Origin: Amphimedon queenslandica
Lineage: Eukaryota > Porifera > Demospongiae > Haplosclerida > Niphatidae
Direction of reading: 5' to 3'
Assembly: GCF_000090795.2 (NCBI RefSeq)
Contig: NW_003546272.1
Span: 154,953-218,952, forward strand
Length of the DNA: 64,000 nt
In this document: one piece after another, positions 1 through 38,287 of the stretch
Numbering within the stretch: the stretch's first letter is position 1
How the letters are laid out: each line of letters opens with the position of its first letter
The notes under the pieces: generated by a model
The model's input: only the letters and a program-made list of their open reading frames with translations
Database searches by the model: none
Told to the model about the DNA's origin: nothing
Translations under genes and position numbers: made by a program

Positions 1-514
1 GTTACTTAGTAATACAATCTATGATAGGAGTAAATGAGTATTTATAGCCGCGCGCGCCGGAGACTCAGCCACACCCACAAAATAATGTTCCGGAATTCCA
101 TGCATGTCAAGCAGTTGAGTGTTGTGAGTTTCATTTACTGCCATTTTATTTTTTAATTTCACTAGAAGAAGCAACTCCAGTTAATTTCACCTTTACCTTC
201 TCTGAGATTGAGTCACCATCCATCTATTCAAGCAAGCTGTTTTAAACAGCTCCGCCTTAAGGAATATCTAGATATCTTAGATCAAAATTAAGCAAAAGGT
301 TTAATAAAAGAGATAATGCACACAATAAATTAAATAGAATAGCAAAATAATCTAGTATAGTTTATCTTAGTTTATTGTATGGTATGGTATTGATCTTGTG
401 ACCCTGTCAATAATTTTACGCTTTCGGTTTTAGTTTCACCTTGCTTCTTAAATAACAGCCTAAATGTGCAAAACAGAAACAGCAATGATTATAAAAATGA
501 TAAAATCAATGTCC
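1..514. other. Intergenic left edge
   Basis: No coding exon is recognisable. Bases 50-60 are CG-alternating and are followed near 68-80 by a ccacacccacaaaa motif of the kind seen close to the starts of several genes in this window. This may be the 5' flank of a gene lying off the left edge. The rest is AT-rich and the downstream flank of the first transporter gene. Confidence 0.4.
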
Positions 515-2093
515 TTACAGGATGAGTGGTATCAACGAAGCCCAAAAACCAGCCGTGATCCAAAAGATTATCCCAGCATTGTAATGATGTCCATTCACTT
601 CAGCCTCTGGACGATAGATCTCATTAAAAAGAACGGTTGAACCAGCCGATCCAAACATTTGTATTGAGGCAGTAATAGATAAAACAGCTCCTATAGAGTG
701 AGTATATGAGAGCATAAACTGACTAAGCAAACTAACCATAATCTTCAGCATCTACAAGACCTGATAGTATAGCCCTTACTGATGGGAATGCAATCATTTG
801 TAAAGTCTGAACTGTTCCAGCTAATAAATTATAAACAATAAAAATTGTTTTGAATACTTTATATAATGTTGACCACTTACCAAGGAACATTTCCCAATCT
901 TGACCATGTTTAACCGTAGCCATCATGATGTTAGTGACAACGGCAATCACAGATGCAAGCAGTATGAATGAAGGATTCATATACTGCCTAGGAATAGGTA
1001 GAGCTATCATCAAAGGAAGAACGATCACTAAAGTAACAACGGTAGAAAGGGCAGTTACAACGCCATAGATGCCAATGAGTTCATAAGACCATTGAAGTGG
1101 CTCATTGTGCAAGAAATAGTTGATAACTTGATATACCCCAATAACACAGAGACATTCAATGGAAATTATTGCAACACAGTCCCATACTCTCCACCACTTT
1201 GAGAGACCTGTCCTGCTAGGATCAATAAATACTTTGATGCCATTAGCAATTTTCTTAAAGCCTCCTCCGTTTTGTCTCCTTTCTTTTGGTGGCAGTGATT
1301 CTGGTAGTAATATCAAGTAAATGAATGTTAAAGGTACGATTCCAATTAGGGTGTATGCTGGACCTTTAAAATCACAGCCATTACTGTTGATCCAATAATA
1401 GACTACTGTATAACTTGCTGCTTTACCAAAGCCTATACTAGACTCAGTTGTACCCAGACGTAGTGTTCGCCATTTTCTTGAAGTAACATCACTGACAGAG
1501 GCAAAGGAGACGCCTAACATTGTTGCTGTCCCTCCAAGAAATCCGTTTATACCAGCAGCAACTATTAGCCATATACTATAGTTATTGAGATCAAACTCAA
1601 TGACAGCAAATTGTATAGCACACATTATTGTCATCCCAATCAACGCCACTGTTAGAATAGGCTTTCGACCAATGATATCTGACAATGAACCATAAAACAG
1701 AGCCATGACACCAGATGCACACAGACCAATGACCTCAAGATACATAGCCAAATTATTGGCTCTCTTCTGTATCTCTATGATGGAATCATTGTTACCAGTA
1801 GCACTCACGATGTAGTCTTGCTTTAGACAGATGGAGTGGTTGGGTGCGGTGTAGTTATGTGTTTCTGAGAGAGTCTCACGAGCAAACTTTTGGAATATGT
1901 TTTGCTGTATTAGCTGACTCGATGTCAAGAACTGGAGAATAAAAAGAGACATGTATATCTCTATGATAAACAAACGGCCTCTCCACTTAGTCCAAGTGGC
2001 CATGGCATCTCCTTGTTTGTCAGAAAGAGCAAGCTTCACTGTATCAGAACTGACTAGAGATCCTTTCCCCTCCATCCCTAGGCCCTTTGTCAA
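515..2093 (-). CDS. SLC46-type major facilitator transporter, copy 1
   Basis: A multi-pass plasma or lysosomal membrane transporter of the MFS superfamily, closest by eye to the SLC46 (proton-coupled folate transporter-like) group. Three exons are read: 881-2093, 737-820 and 515-690, with introns of 60 and 46 bases, giving about 490 aa. The loop 2-3 MFS motif GSLSDIIGRKP is present, followed by further hydrophobic segments. N-glycosylation-type NYT and NDS sites lie in the first long loop, as in SLC46. The last two exons have the same lengths (84 and 176 nt) as those of the neighbouring copy, so the pair arose by tandem duplication. The stop codon overlaps a GTAAG string that could be taken for a splice donor, but the copy ends at the matching point, so the stop looks real. 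Substrate is unknown. Confidence 0.85.
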
Positions 2094-2389
2094 ACGAGGG
2101 TGGGGCTCCCTGCATTAATTATCTCCTCGTGACTTTGCAGTTTACATACACAAGTGGGTGGTGCTTTTATATTGTAAAAATTCCACATCAAAAACACACA
2201 AAAGTTAAAAATTTGAAAATAATATCAACCATTATTCACTGAATATGCTAATGAACTGTAATCGGACGTTCTTTCACTTTCTTCTAATAATCCTCTCTTT
2301 TCTGCATTTCGGAGGCTTTTCCTAGGTCTGCATAGAAGGAGCAGCCTATTTTGAATAAAATTTAATTCAAAATGTTATAACACAATAAT

Positions 2390-4033
2390 TTACAGTAGTA
2401 TTGGAATGGTAGCTCCCCAAAACCCAGCAGCAATCCAAAACATAGTGCCAGCATGATAAGTGTGTCCTTTAATATTTGCCTGTGGATGATAGACCTCGTT
2501 ATAAAGCACTGTTGATCCAATTGATATTAATGTCTGAAGAGAGGCTGTGATGGAAAATACTGCACCTGAAATACGATAAAAAATTTAATGCCATTTGTAA
2601 CAATAATCAAGACTAGAATACCTAAGTTTTGCGAAGGAACTAATTCCGTTAAAATTGAGCGTATGGCAGGAAAAGTGATAAAAGAAACCCCTCCAAATAC
2701 TCCAGCTAATAAAAATGTAAAGTTTAATTTCAAGTACAGGATGTCACTTACCAACATACATTTCCCAGTTAGCCCTTACTGTTGCAATCATGCAGCTAGT
2801 CACTACAGCAAAGACGCAAGCAATGAGACATATGACAAGGTTGGAGAACTTTAATATAATTAATATCGGGAGAAGGAAAAGAAGACAGGCACCTCTGGAA
2901 AAAGCTGCAATGGCTTTATAGTATCCAATTCTTGTATAGCCCCATTGGAGTGGCTCATTGTGAAGGAAATACTCTAATACTTGATCCAGTCCAATGAGAG
3001 TAATAATCTCCAGTACAACAACACAAAGTACACAGCATAACCTCCACCACTTGCTATATCCAATACTTGATGGTTGCAAGAATACTTTAAATCCACTAAA
3101 AATCCTGGAAAACCTGTCCCAATTGGAATGATCCTTATCTGCGGGATCCTTTGCCTTAGACTCGGGAAATGGAATAAGGAAGAACATTGCAAGAACAGTG
3201 ATTGAGAGCATTAGCCAGACAGTTGGACGGAAATTGCACCCACTGTTCTGTATCCACTCGTTAAGAGCAGGTGCACTAGTGCCTTGTGCTAACGTGAGGG
3301 CAGCCTCCACTATACCCATTCGAAATGTGAGCCATTTCTTTGAAGCAGTCATGTCAGAGACGGAAGCAAAAACAAGACCAATGAGGGCAGCATGACCACC
3401 AGAAATACCAAAAAGGAAAGCCGGAATCAAATAGAGGCGTGGAGGGGCATCAAAATAAACTATGAAGATCTGAGAGATGGATGTTAATATCATTCCAGCA
3501 AATACAATTACAAAAACTGGTTTCCTCCCGACCACATCAGATACTGATCCTAATAGAAGAGAAACAATGCCGGAAAGCACTAAATATATTATCTCGGTCT
3601 CCATGCTGATGAGATTAACATGAGATTGGATGGCAACAAATGTTGTTGAATTAGTCAAATCAGTGATGTAAGTCTGATTGAGACAAATAGAAGTTTCAGT
3701 TTCATTAATCCTATCAGTACTGTCACGGGCAATGTGCTGAAATATATACTGTCGATAAGATATACTAAAATAAAAATACACGAACATCCCTAGAAGGAAG
3801 AGAGCCTCTACGGGGAATAGAAAGTTTCTCAAGCAACTCCAGCTCAAGTTTGGTACGCATTGAGGAGAGGAGGCGTCTGGGGGTAGATACTTGACCCACG
3901 AACCACTTCTAGACTCTACTGAAGAGAGAGACGTCCTGCTACTGCTTAAACTAACTGGGGAAGAAGAACGCTTCATGGCACCTCTGTGCTTCTTGAAAGG
4001 GCTTAACTTTTCAAAAGATAATAATACTCGCAC
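2390..4033 (-). CDS. SLC46-type major facilitator transporter, copy 2
   Basis: Paralogue of the preceding gene on the same strand, 296 bases upstream of its start. Exons are 2752-4033, 2622-2705 and 2390-2565, giving about 513 aa from the first methionine. A second in-frame methionine 19 residues in is an equally good start. The N-terminal cytoplasmic tail of about 70 residues is Ser/Arg-rich and absent from copy 1. The MFS motif A reads GSVSDVVGRKP. A conserved HNEPLQW string is shared with copy 1 before a later membrane segment. Glycosylation-type NET, NQT and NST sites lie in the first loop. Transport activity and substrate are not deducible from sequence; identity as an MFS transporter is secure, the SLC46 assignment is good but not proven. 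Confidence 0.85.
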
Positions 4034-4162
4034 GCCCCGGGCTCGGCCTCTTTTTGTTAGCTACGTCATGTTACGTTTGCTCCAAATCAACGCCCACTCA
4101 CAAAATAAAGCTACACACAAATTATTAATTATTATTATACCAAACATTATAAAGTCATAAAA

Positions 4163-13668
<9,506 letters not shown>

Positions 13669-14390
13669 TTTGCTGTTTGTCTGTGTAAGGGAAGGAAGAG
13701 GAAGGAATGGGGGAGGAAGGAGAGAAAGAGATGGAGTTTAAAGGACAAAAAAGTGTAAAATGAGTCATAAAGAAGTGAGCATGATAATTTTCACCTGATT
13801 AAGCTAATAGCCAGTCTTTAAAGTGAAGAATAGGCTACAGAGAAGCTGCACATTTGTCTAAAGGCTTCATCAGCAATACCGTATTCCTTCAATTACCCTC
13901 ACTTAGCGGATTTTGTGAAATATTGAAAAGGCGCCCGATCGAGCGGCAAAATTAATTTTTACGCATCATAATTATTATTCATAAGTTTGCTTAGAGGCTC
14001 GCTATAAAAACAGACTTGTTTTCAGAGGATCAGCTAAGACATCACTCGTGTTCCTTCCTAACAAAGCAACAAACGCTGTACAAATATATATATATATAGA
14101 TATTTGTATTGGTGTCACCTTCATAGCTGGTGCTTTGGGCTATAGTGCATGAAATTATTGCTTGCTGTGAAACCTGAGACTGCAGAGCTTCTTATTGAGG
14201 TAATTTGTAATGCTAGACTACCTCCATATGACAAACAATACATTTAATGTCATTCACATGAAACCATTAACAAGTGAAAATTGTCATAATGTCTCTCTCT
14301 TTTTCCATCAATGTAGGTTAACAGCACAAGACTAGGCCTCTTCCTATCTTCCCTCTAATCTCCTTCCAGACTATTATAGCTAGAATTAAA
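13669..14390. promoter_or_regulatory. Divergent spacer RNF31 / forkhead with TATA box and 5'UTR intron
   Basis: The spacer separates the start codons of RNF31 (minus) and the forkhead gene (plus). A TATAAAAA box sits at 14003-14010, placing a likely forkhead start site near 14030-14040. A non-coding intron is likely at 14200-14316 (GTAATT donor, pyrimidine-rich run, ATGTAG acceptor). The RNF31 side shows only a GA/GGA-rich stretch at 13690-13735. Confidence 0.55.
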
Positions 14391-15956
14391 ATGATAGCAG
14401 CCACAGGCCCTGATCAAAGCATGGATCAGCAACGTCAACGCTCGTATCTACCCACATACCAGTACATGAAGCCATCTATAGCTGCTTCTTCTGGAGCTCC
14501 TGTGAACCAGTATTCAGCAACCACTGCCCGCCCTATGTATCAATTGTACGACCAATCAACACAGAATGGTTACATGCCTTTGGGCTCACATACAGATTAC
14601 TCTCTTTATTCCAGCTATCCTTATCAATCGCTGTCGTCTAGGACTGCGGCACTCTGTCGTGCTGCTGGTAGAACATGGCCCATTAATCAGGCACAAGAGA
14701 CTATCTCAGCAGGCTCCAATACTGGACTCATGGCTGGTGGCAATGCTACTGCTATGGCCATGCAAGGTAGCAGCAACCGCTTCCAAAAGCCAGCCTACTC
14801 ATACATAGCACTCATAGCCATGTCCATTGAATGTGCCCCACACAAGCGTGCCACTTTGAGCGAGATCTGCCAGTTCATTCGAGACCGTTTCCCCTACTAC
14901 CAGCAGAATTGTAAGCAAGGCTGGGAGAACTCCATCAGACACAATCTTTCCCTCAACGAGTGCTTCGTGAAACAGCCAAGAGAGCAAGGACGCCCCGGGA
15001 AAGGACACTACTGGACGCTGGACAAGAATGCTCTAAAAATGTTTGAGAATGGCTCCTTTCGTCGACGCAAGAGGCGCTTCAAGAAGGGAGACGTTATTGG
15101 AGTAGAAGACCATCCAGAGAGCGCCGGGATCTGTAGCACAATGGATGCACTGAGGACCCACGGATACATAGCTGGCCTTGCTGCTGGAGGCAGCCAAGGC
15201 CTTCCCCCAGGCCCTCACAGAGGGTTTGCTCAGCCTGCTGGAGGACTCTTGCAAGGAGAAATAATATCACCATGTACACCACACTATCCTGCTATACGTC
15301 AGCCGGAATCGGCCCACGGGCAACACTTTGTATTCCCAATGGGAGGTTCCACTGTACCGGGGATGTCGTCTGCCCTACCATCTCAGCACATGCCTCACGG
15401 GATGCAATCCCACATGCTGTCAATGGACCAGAGTGGGGTAACCTCCTCTCCTCTTGTTGGGAGCATGCATGGTTTCAATTCCCAGGCTCCGTGGATGTCC
15501 GGCCTCATGTTTCCCGAAGTGACGTCCAATTCCAGCATTCCCGATACAAATCAGACCTCGTCAGCAACAACAGAAAAGCAGATCATTTACTCTCCTTATG
15601 ATGGTCATCAGGGCCCCCAAAACAACTCCCCCATACATGCATCAGCAATTACAAGCCCTCTGTCAACTTCCCAAAAGCAGCAGCAGCAGCAGTGGTCAGA
15701 GAACTCTCCTCTACCACACATCCCGGACATACCCAGCATACCATCCTGTGCCGAGAGCACTGGTGACAATGGGCAGCTAAGCATTGGGCCTTCTACTACT
15801 AACGGGTGTGGGATTGGAGAGATCACGTCTATCAATATCACATCGGATGCTTCCAGTGATGGTGGTGGCGATATCATGCAAGACAATGGCTCTGTGTGCA
15901 TGGCTAGACTCTCTGACAAAGTAGAAGAGCTCATACCTGAACTGAGACCAGAATAA
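14391..15956 (+). CDS. Forkhead (Fox) transcription factor, class I type
   Basis: A nuclear DNA-binding protein of 521 aa with an uninterrupted coding exon. The forkhead domain spans about residues 133-232: [14 protein letters not shown], then helix 3 as [17 protein letters not shown], then [12 protein letters not shown] and [15 protein letters not shown]. The helix 3 contact residues N, RH and S are intact. The Trp-Glu before NSIRHN replaces the more common Trp-Gln or Trp-Lys. N-terminal Tyr/Ser/Gln-rich and C-terminal Ser/Thr/Pro-rich tails flank the domain, with a run of six Gln near residue 430. Helix 3 and wing resemble FoxC/D/F/L1 classes about equally, so I do not assign a class. A TATA box and a 5'UTR intron lie upstream. 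Confidence 0.93.
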   Translation: MIAATGPDQSMDQQRQRSYLPTYQYMKPSIAASSGAPVNQYSATTARPMYQLYDQSTQNGYMPLGSHTDYSLYSSYPYQSLSSRTAALCRAAGRTWPINQAQETISAGSNTGLMAGGNATAMAMQGSSNRFQKPAYSYIALIAMSIECAPHKRATLSEICQFIRDRFPYYQQNCKQGWENSIRHNLSLNECFVKQPREQGRPGKGHYWTLDKNALKMFENGSFRRRKRRFKKGDVIGVEDHPESAGICSTMDALRTHGYIAGLAAGGSQGLPPGPHRGFAQPAGGLLQGEIISPCTPHYPAIRQPESAHGQHFVFPMGGSTVPGMSSALPSQHMPHGMQSHMLSMDQSGVTSSPLVGSMHGFNSQAPWMSGLMFPEVTSNSSIPDTNQTSSATTEKQIIYSPYDGHQGPQNNSPIHASAITSPLSTSQKQQQQQWSENSPLPHIPDIPSIPSCAESTGDNGQLSIGPSTTNGCGIGEITSINITSDASSDGGGDIMQDNGSVCMARLSDKVEELIPELRPE

Positions 15957-16203
15957 TAATAATAATAATAATAACAATAATTTATTCTCTTCATTTTCTC
16001 TTCCTTGCTTCATACATTAATCATATCATCAGCATCACTCCTTCCTTTGTTTTAGACATGATTTTCGTTTATTTTTTGTATTTAATAATAATTAATACTG
16101 ATTATTATAATAATTAAAAGTTATTACAGTTAATAATTGGTTATTAAATTAAAATTATTTAACAACGTTAATTTTTCTATTATTATTTAACACGTGGGCA
16201 AAA
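15957..16203. promoter_or_regulatory. Forkhead 3' flank and GMDS promoter with E-box
   Basis: A short ATA repeat and AT-rich 3' sequence follow the forkhead stop. A palindromic CACGTG E-box at 16191-16196 lies seven bases before the GMDS start codon. The 247-base spacer must carry both the forkhead 3' end and the GMDS promoter. Confidence 0.5.
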
Positions 16204-32031
<15,828 letters not shown>

Positions 32032-32153
32032 GGAATTTGCTACATTTTTTTATACATAATAATTCAAGCTCTTTATCTTTTTAAAATAATTTCTTTTAAA
32101 TTTTGCAAAAAGAGGCGTTTGTGTGGAGGGGGAGGGGCTCTGCTTTTTTAGCA

Positions 32154-33118
32154 ATGTCCAACAGCAGCATTCTGTTGAACTATCACAATGGAATTCCCTT
32201 TGATATAGAACTAGATGTGAACTGGATAGCCCAGATCCCTGACTATCCGATCTCTCCTGGTGACCTCTACATTGTCACGTATGCAAAATCCGGCACAACG
32301 TGGACACAGCAGATTGTTGCACTGATACAGAGGGGAGGAGAGAAGAACCAGTCTCATCTCATGCAAGTTATACCCTGGCTAGAAATAATAGGAAAAGAGG
32401 CTGCATTTGTAAGATTTTATATTCATACTCAGTGTATGCATTTAGCATTTGCATACATTTGTAGGCTCTTTCACCTCCTCGTACTCTAAAAAGTCATTTA
32501 CCATATGACATGATGCCTGGAAGAGATCCTGCTAATTCTATTGGCAAGTACATATATATTGCACGTAATCCTAAAGATGTGGCTGTGTCCTTTTATTATC
32601 ACACGAAGCGTCATAGCGAGTATAATTTTACTGGTGATTGGGATTGCTACTTTGAGCTGTTCATAAAAGGAGAAGTTGAATTTGGCTTGTGGTTTGATCA
32701 TGTTCTTAGCTGGTGGAGGCATAAAGGTTTAATGAAATAGTGACATTATAGATCTGATTATAGTTCGTATCAATTTTTAGATGCCAAGAATATTTTGTTC
32801 CTAAAGTATGAAGATTTAAAGAAAGATCTGCCTGGTTCAGTAAAGACTATAGCACAATTCATGGGTTATAGTCTTGATGATGCAACAATTGATAAAATTA
32901 CTAGACAGAGCACATTTGAGAGCATGAAAGATGACCCACTAGCTACTATTGACAGTCTACCTTTAAAATTCCCTGTTGTCAGCAGCTCTACACCTTTTAT
33001 ACGCAAAGGAGTGATTGGTGACTGGAAGAATCACTTTACTGATGAGCAGTCGGCAAGATTTGATGCTGAATATACTAAAAGAATGTCAGGAACTGGTTTA
33101 GTTTTTGACTTTGAATGA
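32154..33118 (+). CDS. Cytosolic sulfotransferase (SULT family), copy 1
   Basis: Transfers sulfate from PAPS to a hydroxyl or amine of a small acceptor in the cytosol. Exons 32154-32408, 32465-32726 and 32781-33118 give 284 aa, typical for SULTs. The 5'-phosphosulfate loop TYAKSGTTW is at residues 42-50. The catalytic His lies in KSHLPYDMMPG. The 3'-phosphate site is IARNPKDVAVSFYY and the late PAPS motif is RKGVIGDWKNHFT. The start is set by alignment with copy 2; an upstream in-frame ATG exists at 32103. It begins only 123 bases after the GMDS stop. Exon 1 differs clearly from copy 2, while much of exons 2 and 3 is almost identical. Acceptor substrate is unknown. Confidence 0.92.
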
Positions 33119-33309
33119 TGTTTATAAAAATTCTTATTTGAGCTAGCTAGATGTATTAGAATTTTTTACAAAAGGAGAATGATCTAAATATAAGTCAATG
33201 GGAGTGGCATCATACTTTAATCTATTATATATAGGATCTTGCAATTATCAGTTTGTCTACTGGTGATGTGTATCTAATGCTGCATTATTGTCTACAGGAA
33301 AGACTGAAA

Positions 33310-34669
33310 ATGTCAAGTGGTTCAATTCAATTATTGCGTGAATTTGATGGTTTTCCCTTTAATCCTTTGTTGGATGCAAGCTGGATAGCTGAAATCCCCG
33401 ACTATCCTATTTCTCCAGGTGATCTGTACATTGCCACTTATCCAAAATCCGGTACAACATGGACACAACAGATTGTATCACTCATACAGTGGGGAGGAGA
33501 GAAGGACACTCATATCAGTTCTGATATACCATGGCTGGAAAGTATAGGAAAAGACAGTGCAAGGGTATGTTACATGCATGCTGGCAAGAGTACATAATAT
33601 GCTGGGTATGTTACTTGCAATAGCTATTGAACCTGCAAGATCTGATAGCATAGCTAGTGTAACGATATGTAAAAGAACAAAATCTATTGTTAAAATTATG
33701 ATTGTATAATACTTTTAAAAAAGAGCATGACTGGGTTTTTGGTATATATAGTACTTGAATCAAGTTCAATTGAGGGGATGATATGGCATCTAAAATGAGA
33801 AACCCTGAGATAGATGGTATTTCATGAAAAACAGTTTGGAGAAAGTTCATGTTGAGATCAAAAATGAAACCATAGTAATTGACACTCCCTATAGATGTAC
33901 AAAATTTGGCACCTGTAATTGTTCTAGTAGGTTTCAATAGACAGTCTATTCCTTATGGTTTGGCAAGGATATATACTAATAGTTGATTGTGAATATATCA
34001 TCTACCCATGTCTGTTGTATATCCACTTCTATAGGCTCTTTCACCTCCTCGTACTCTAAAGACTCATCTACCATATGACATGATGCCTGGAAGAGATCCT
34101 GCTAATTCTATTGGCAAGTACATATATATTGCACGTAATCCTAAAGATGTGGCTGTGTCATTGTACTATCATGCAAAACGTTATGCTGCTTTTCAATTTA
34201 CTGGTGACTGGGATTGCTTTTTTGAGCTGTTTATGAAAGGAGAGGTTTCGTGTGGACTTTGGTTTCATCATATTTTTGGCTGGTGGGAGCATAAAGGTTT
34301 GACATGACGATAATATTTTTAAAAATAATTTTTTATTTAGATGCGAAAAACATTTTGTTTTTAAAGTATGAAGATTTGAAGAAAGATCTGCCTGCTTCAG
34401 TGAAGACTATAGCACAATTCATGGGTTGTAGTCTTGATGATGCAATGATTGATAAAATTACTAAACAGAGCACATTTGAGAGCATGAAAGATGACCCACT
34501 AGCTAATCTACCATTAGGATTCCCTGTTGTCAGCGGTTCTACACCTTTTATACGTAAAGGAGTGATTGGTGACTGGAAGAATCACTTTACTGATGAGCAG
34601 TCGACAAGATTTGATGCTGAATATACTAAAAGAATGTCAGGAACTGGTTTAGTTTTTGACTTTCAATGA
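33310..34669 (+). CDS. Cytosolic sulfotransferase (SULT family), copy 2
   Basis: Tandem paralogue with the same three-exon structure: 33310-33564, 34035-34296 and 34341-34669, giving 281 aa. Exons 1 and 2 have exactly the same lengths as in copy 1; exon 3 is nine bases shorter, losing three residues after DDPLA. Motifs are TYPKSGTTW, THLPYDMMPG, IARNPKDVAVSLYY and RKGVIGDWKNHFT, so all PAPS-binding and catalytic residues are present. Intron 1 is longer (470 bases) than in copy 1 (56 bases). An upstream in-frame ATG at 33253 is judged less likely, because only the later start matches copy 1. Confidence 0.92.
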
Positions 34670-34934
34670 TATTGCTCAGGCTTACAGCTATATATACAGT
34701 ATTTTCTCTTGCAATTTGCAAGTTTATAACTTAAGCAATGAGAAGCGTCACCATAAGGAATGTAGTATAGGGTAATATCAAGAGTACACATCATGTACTC
34801 TTGGTAAGATATTAACATAATAGCATGAACGCTTACAATAATAGGCTCTAAGAGTTTTAAAAAATTAATTTGAGATCACTACTATCTAAAACTAAACTAT
34901 GAAAAGCAATGACATTATTTGTAATGAAATACAA

Positions 34935-35984
34935 CTACTTAATGTATATCTCAATAATATCCAGTGGAGTGGCTTCATTAGGATATCCTTCACTTGTGCA
35001 GATTCTGAGCTCAATATCATCAGTAGTGCCTTTGTTCAACGCTTTAACAAACCATGGCAATGATGATGATACACAACAGGGAGACTCAAGATGATCGCAC
35101 TCTTGACCGTCCCACAACGGATCATCAGGAAAGTAATTTATAACATGGCACAAAGCTGAAGCTCCCGATTCACAATAGTAATCATCACCAACATAAGACG
35201 GTGTAGTTTCTGCGCTGTTAGTATTACACGGACAGTCGTATTGACCGTTGTTATATTCCTGATCTCCAGCTGCGAATGTCCATATGTGTTGACGTGGGTT
35301 GTTTCCATGAGTAATTGACACTCCATCAACATAAGCATTGTCAATACTGTCTATTACTATTCCATTATTGAAGTAAATGCCATCGACGCATCCATATTGA
35401 TATCCTCTAACTTTTCCACAGACTTTGCGATAATTGAATCCGCTGGATGAGAAGAAGGTAGCGCTGCACCCATTTCCTGACTCAAGGTGATTCCTGTCAC
35501 AAAGTGTTTCGTTGTTGAAGTCGTATTGAAATAGTCCCTGTGGACATGTAGCATTAGGTTGCGTCATGTTGGTATAAGCTATTCTCATCCAGCCCCGGCT
35601 ACCATCGCAAGCCTCACCCTCCATGTCACAGTAGACACTAACAATACTCCCATTACTTTGAGTGATGTTATAATAGCCTGATGTTGCATTGGGGAAGCTC
35701 TCTAGCACTTCACTGCAAGAATGATAAAGAGGGCCTCTTACCTCTTGGCACACACCTTCATAAGGCAGTCCTTTAGCTGGACAGAGGAACCTCGTGACAA
35801 CATCATTTTTTCTAAGCTCAAATTTATTTCCATTGTTTTCAGGTAAGCAGCAGTATTGATGATAGACTGAGATTTGAGGTTTACGATTGCACGAAGCACA
35901 ATCAGGAGAGGGGCAAACAGAGGCAACATTATTAACCTCAAAAAAGAGAGCAATGATGACAAGGCCAAGTAGCATTGTATTCAA
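34935..35984 (-). CDS. Secreted fibrinogen-related cysteine-rich protein
   Basis: A single-exon gene of 349 aa. An N-terminal hydrophobic signal peptide (about residues 1-22) is followed by a Cys-rich stretch and a segment at about residues 88-118 (SCSEVLESFPNATSGYY, then VSVYCDMEG) that matches the start of fibrinogen-related domains. The remainder contains many Cys, WTFAAGDQEY and DDPLWDGQECDHLESPCC, then DDIELRICTSEG near the end, and lacks a typical full fibrinogen domain. I recall this arrangement from sponge and cnidarian gene sets as a large uncharacterised secreted family, but cannot confirm it here. Several N-glycosylation sites (NAT, NIT, NGS, NMT, NET) are visible. An extracellular binding or matrix role is an inference. 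Confidence 0.8.
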   Translation of the reverse strand: MNTMLLGLVIIALFFEVNNVASVCPSPDCASCNRKPQISVYHQYCCLPENNGNKFELRKNDVVTRFLCPAKGLPYEGVCQEVRGPLYHSCSEVLESFPNATSGYYNITQSNGSIVSVYCDMEGEACDGSRGWMRIAYTNMTQPNATCPQGLFQYDFNNETLCDRNHLESGNGCSATFFSSSGFNYRKVCGKVRGYQYGCVDGIYFNNGIVIDSIDNAYVDGVSITHGNNPRQHIWTFAAGDQEYNNGQYDCPCNTNSAETTPSYVGDDYYCESGASALCHVINYFPDDPLWDGQECDHLESPCCVSSSLPWFVKALNKGTTDDIELRICTSEGYPNEATPLDIIEIYIK

Positions 35985-36222
35985 AATTCAAGCAGCAATG
36001 TACAAGATAGAGCAACAAAGGATTGCTCTCAAATACTGAATTGAAGGAAAGAACTGGGAAGTGGTTAGACTAGGAATCAGTCAGAGTGCGTACACACTTT
36101 GTACCAGATCTAAATCTAATTATACTCGTAGTTAGACAAATGTATCTACATGTGATAACTGACTGATTTAAGTTAAAAAAGCAAAATTGTGATTATAAAC
36201 AAATCCAAAAGACTAAAAATTT

Positions 36223-36281
<59 letters not shown>

Positions 36282-36306
36282 GATCTATTGTGTTTAATTC
36301 TGTTTG
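35985..36306. other. Spacer with (TA)n run
   Basis: The 5' flank of the fibrinogen-related gene. It holds an uninterrupted TA microsatellite at about 36229-36275 and nothing else recognisable. Confidence 0.7.
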
Positions 36307-36624
36307 CTATACAAATTCTTCATCAACCAGTTTATATCCATCTACTGTAATCTCGTGTCTTTGTCCAGAGCCACCAGCAACCCGACACCAACTCTCAGCT
36401 ACCAACATTAGGTCTTTACCTTCTCCTTTAAAGCTGTAGGAGAAGCCTCCATAAAACCCAGGGACTGGGAACCACCAGCTCCCCTTCAGACCATCCTTTT
36501 CAACATCATTTAGCAGTATGGGTAGAGACACATTGTGTTTCTCTATCAGACTGGCAACACGGGACTTTATAACTTCGTGGAATAAGCTCTGGATCTTCTC
36601 TATAACTTCAGTGTCCACTTCCAT
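36307..36624 (-). CDS. Small uncharacterised protein, 105 aa
   Basis: An intronless frame of 105 aa, with no signal peptide or membrane segment. The N-terminal half is helical and amphipathic. The C-terminal half holds SWWFPVPGFYGGFSYSF, then ESWCRVAGGSGQRHEITVDG and a final LVDEEFV. The dense aromatic and glycine pattern argues strongly for a real, folded protein. I have a weak impression of similar short proteins in other organisms but cannot name a family. Upstream at 36660-36700 are CACCC-type motifs (accctcaaagtgggcg, ggtgtggc) like those near other gene starts here. Function unknown. Confidence 0.65.
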   Translation of the reverse strand: MEVDTEVIEKIQSLFHEVIKSRVASLIEKHNVSLPILLNDVEKDGLKGSWWFPVPGFYGGFSYSFKGEGKDLMLVAESWCRVAGGSGQRHEITVDGYKLVDEEFV

Positions 36625-36934
36625 CTTATGAATCCAAAATTAGCATTTCAGGTTCAGCCCCACCCTCAAAGTGGGCGTTAATAGGTGTGGCTTATGCTAA
36701 AAGTTCATTGATTTTTGTATACACTTTCCATAGGAAAGAAATTTTTTTAACGATAACAGAAGCCACAGTATAATATAATAATATAATAATAATAATAATT
36801 GATGATTAGTGGCAATAGACATTTACAATAAGGAGAATAGAAGAACAAGAACAACAATAATAATAATAAAGATAATAATTAAAAACAAGAGCATTTTCTT
36901 TTAAAGTTGCTGCATGCAGTGTGTGCACAGATGA

Positions 36935-38018
<1,084 letters not shown>

Positions 38019-38027
38019 CTTCGACAT

Positions 38028-38287
38028 ACTCTGTGTATTTCTAGTTTCTGTATTTCTTCCTCAACCGGCTGACGGCTGGCTGGATATCAACTTGCACTGA
38101 GCCACTGACCCTTTCACGAAATCTGAAGATGTCAAAGATTGACCGGTTGGTAGGCGGGGCTAAGTTATCAAAATGGGTCAAAGATTAATTTTTATGGGCC
38201 GGCCTACTATTTTTTGGTCAAATCACCTGACGTCATGTACCCACGTGGAAAATAAAACTGAAAAGACTCTGAAAAGAAGAGAGTATC
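38028..38287. promoter_or_regulatory. Bidirectional promoter Atg8-A / GAR1 with CRE and E-box
   Basis: Between the two start codons lie a perfect CRE palindrome TGACGTCA (38228-38235), a CCACGTGG E-box (38241-38248) and a GC-box-like ggcggggc (38154-38161). The spacer is under 270 bases, so the sites probably serve both genes. Confidence 0.6.

Noticed and set aside
511-517. GTAAGG at the end of the first SLC46 gene as a splice donor to another exon
   Set aside because: The paralogue ends at the matching residue with its own stop, so the TAA inside the motif is taken as the true end.
13870-13965. Possible decayed inverted-repeat element (accgtattcc...gcgcccgatcg) in the RNF31/forkhead spacer
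   Set aside because: A matching second end could not be found.
14391-15956. Naming the forkhead gene FoxL2, FoxC or FoxD
   Set aside because: Helix 3 and wing residues are shared among several class I groups and no subclass-specific motif outside the domain was recognised.
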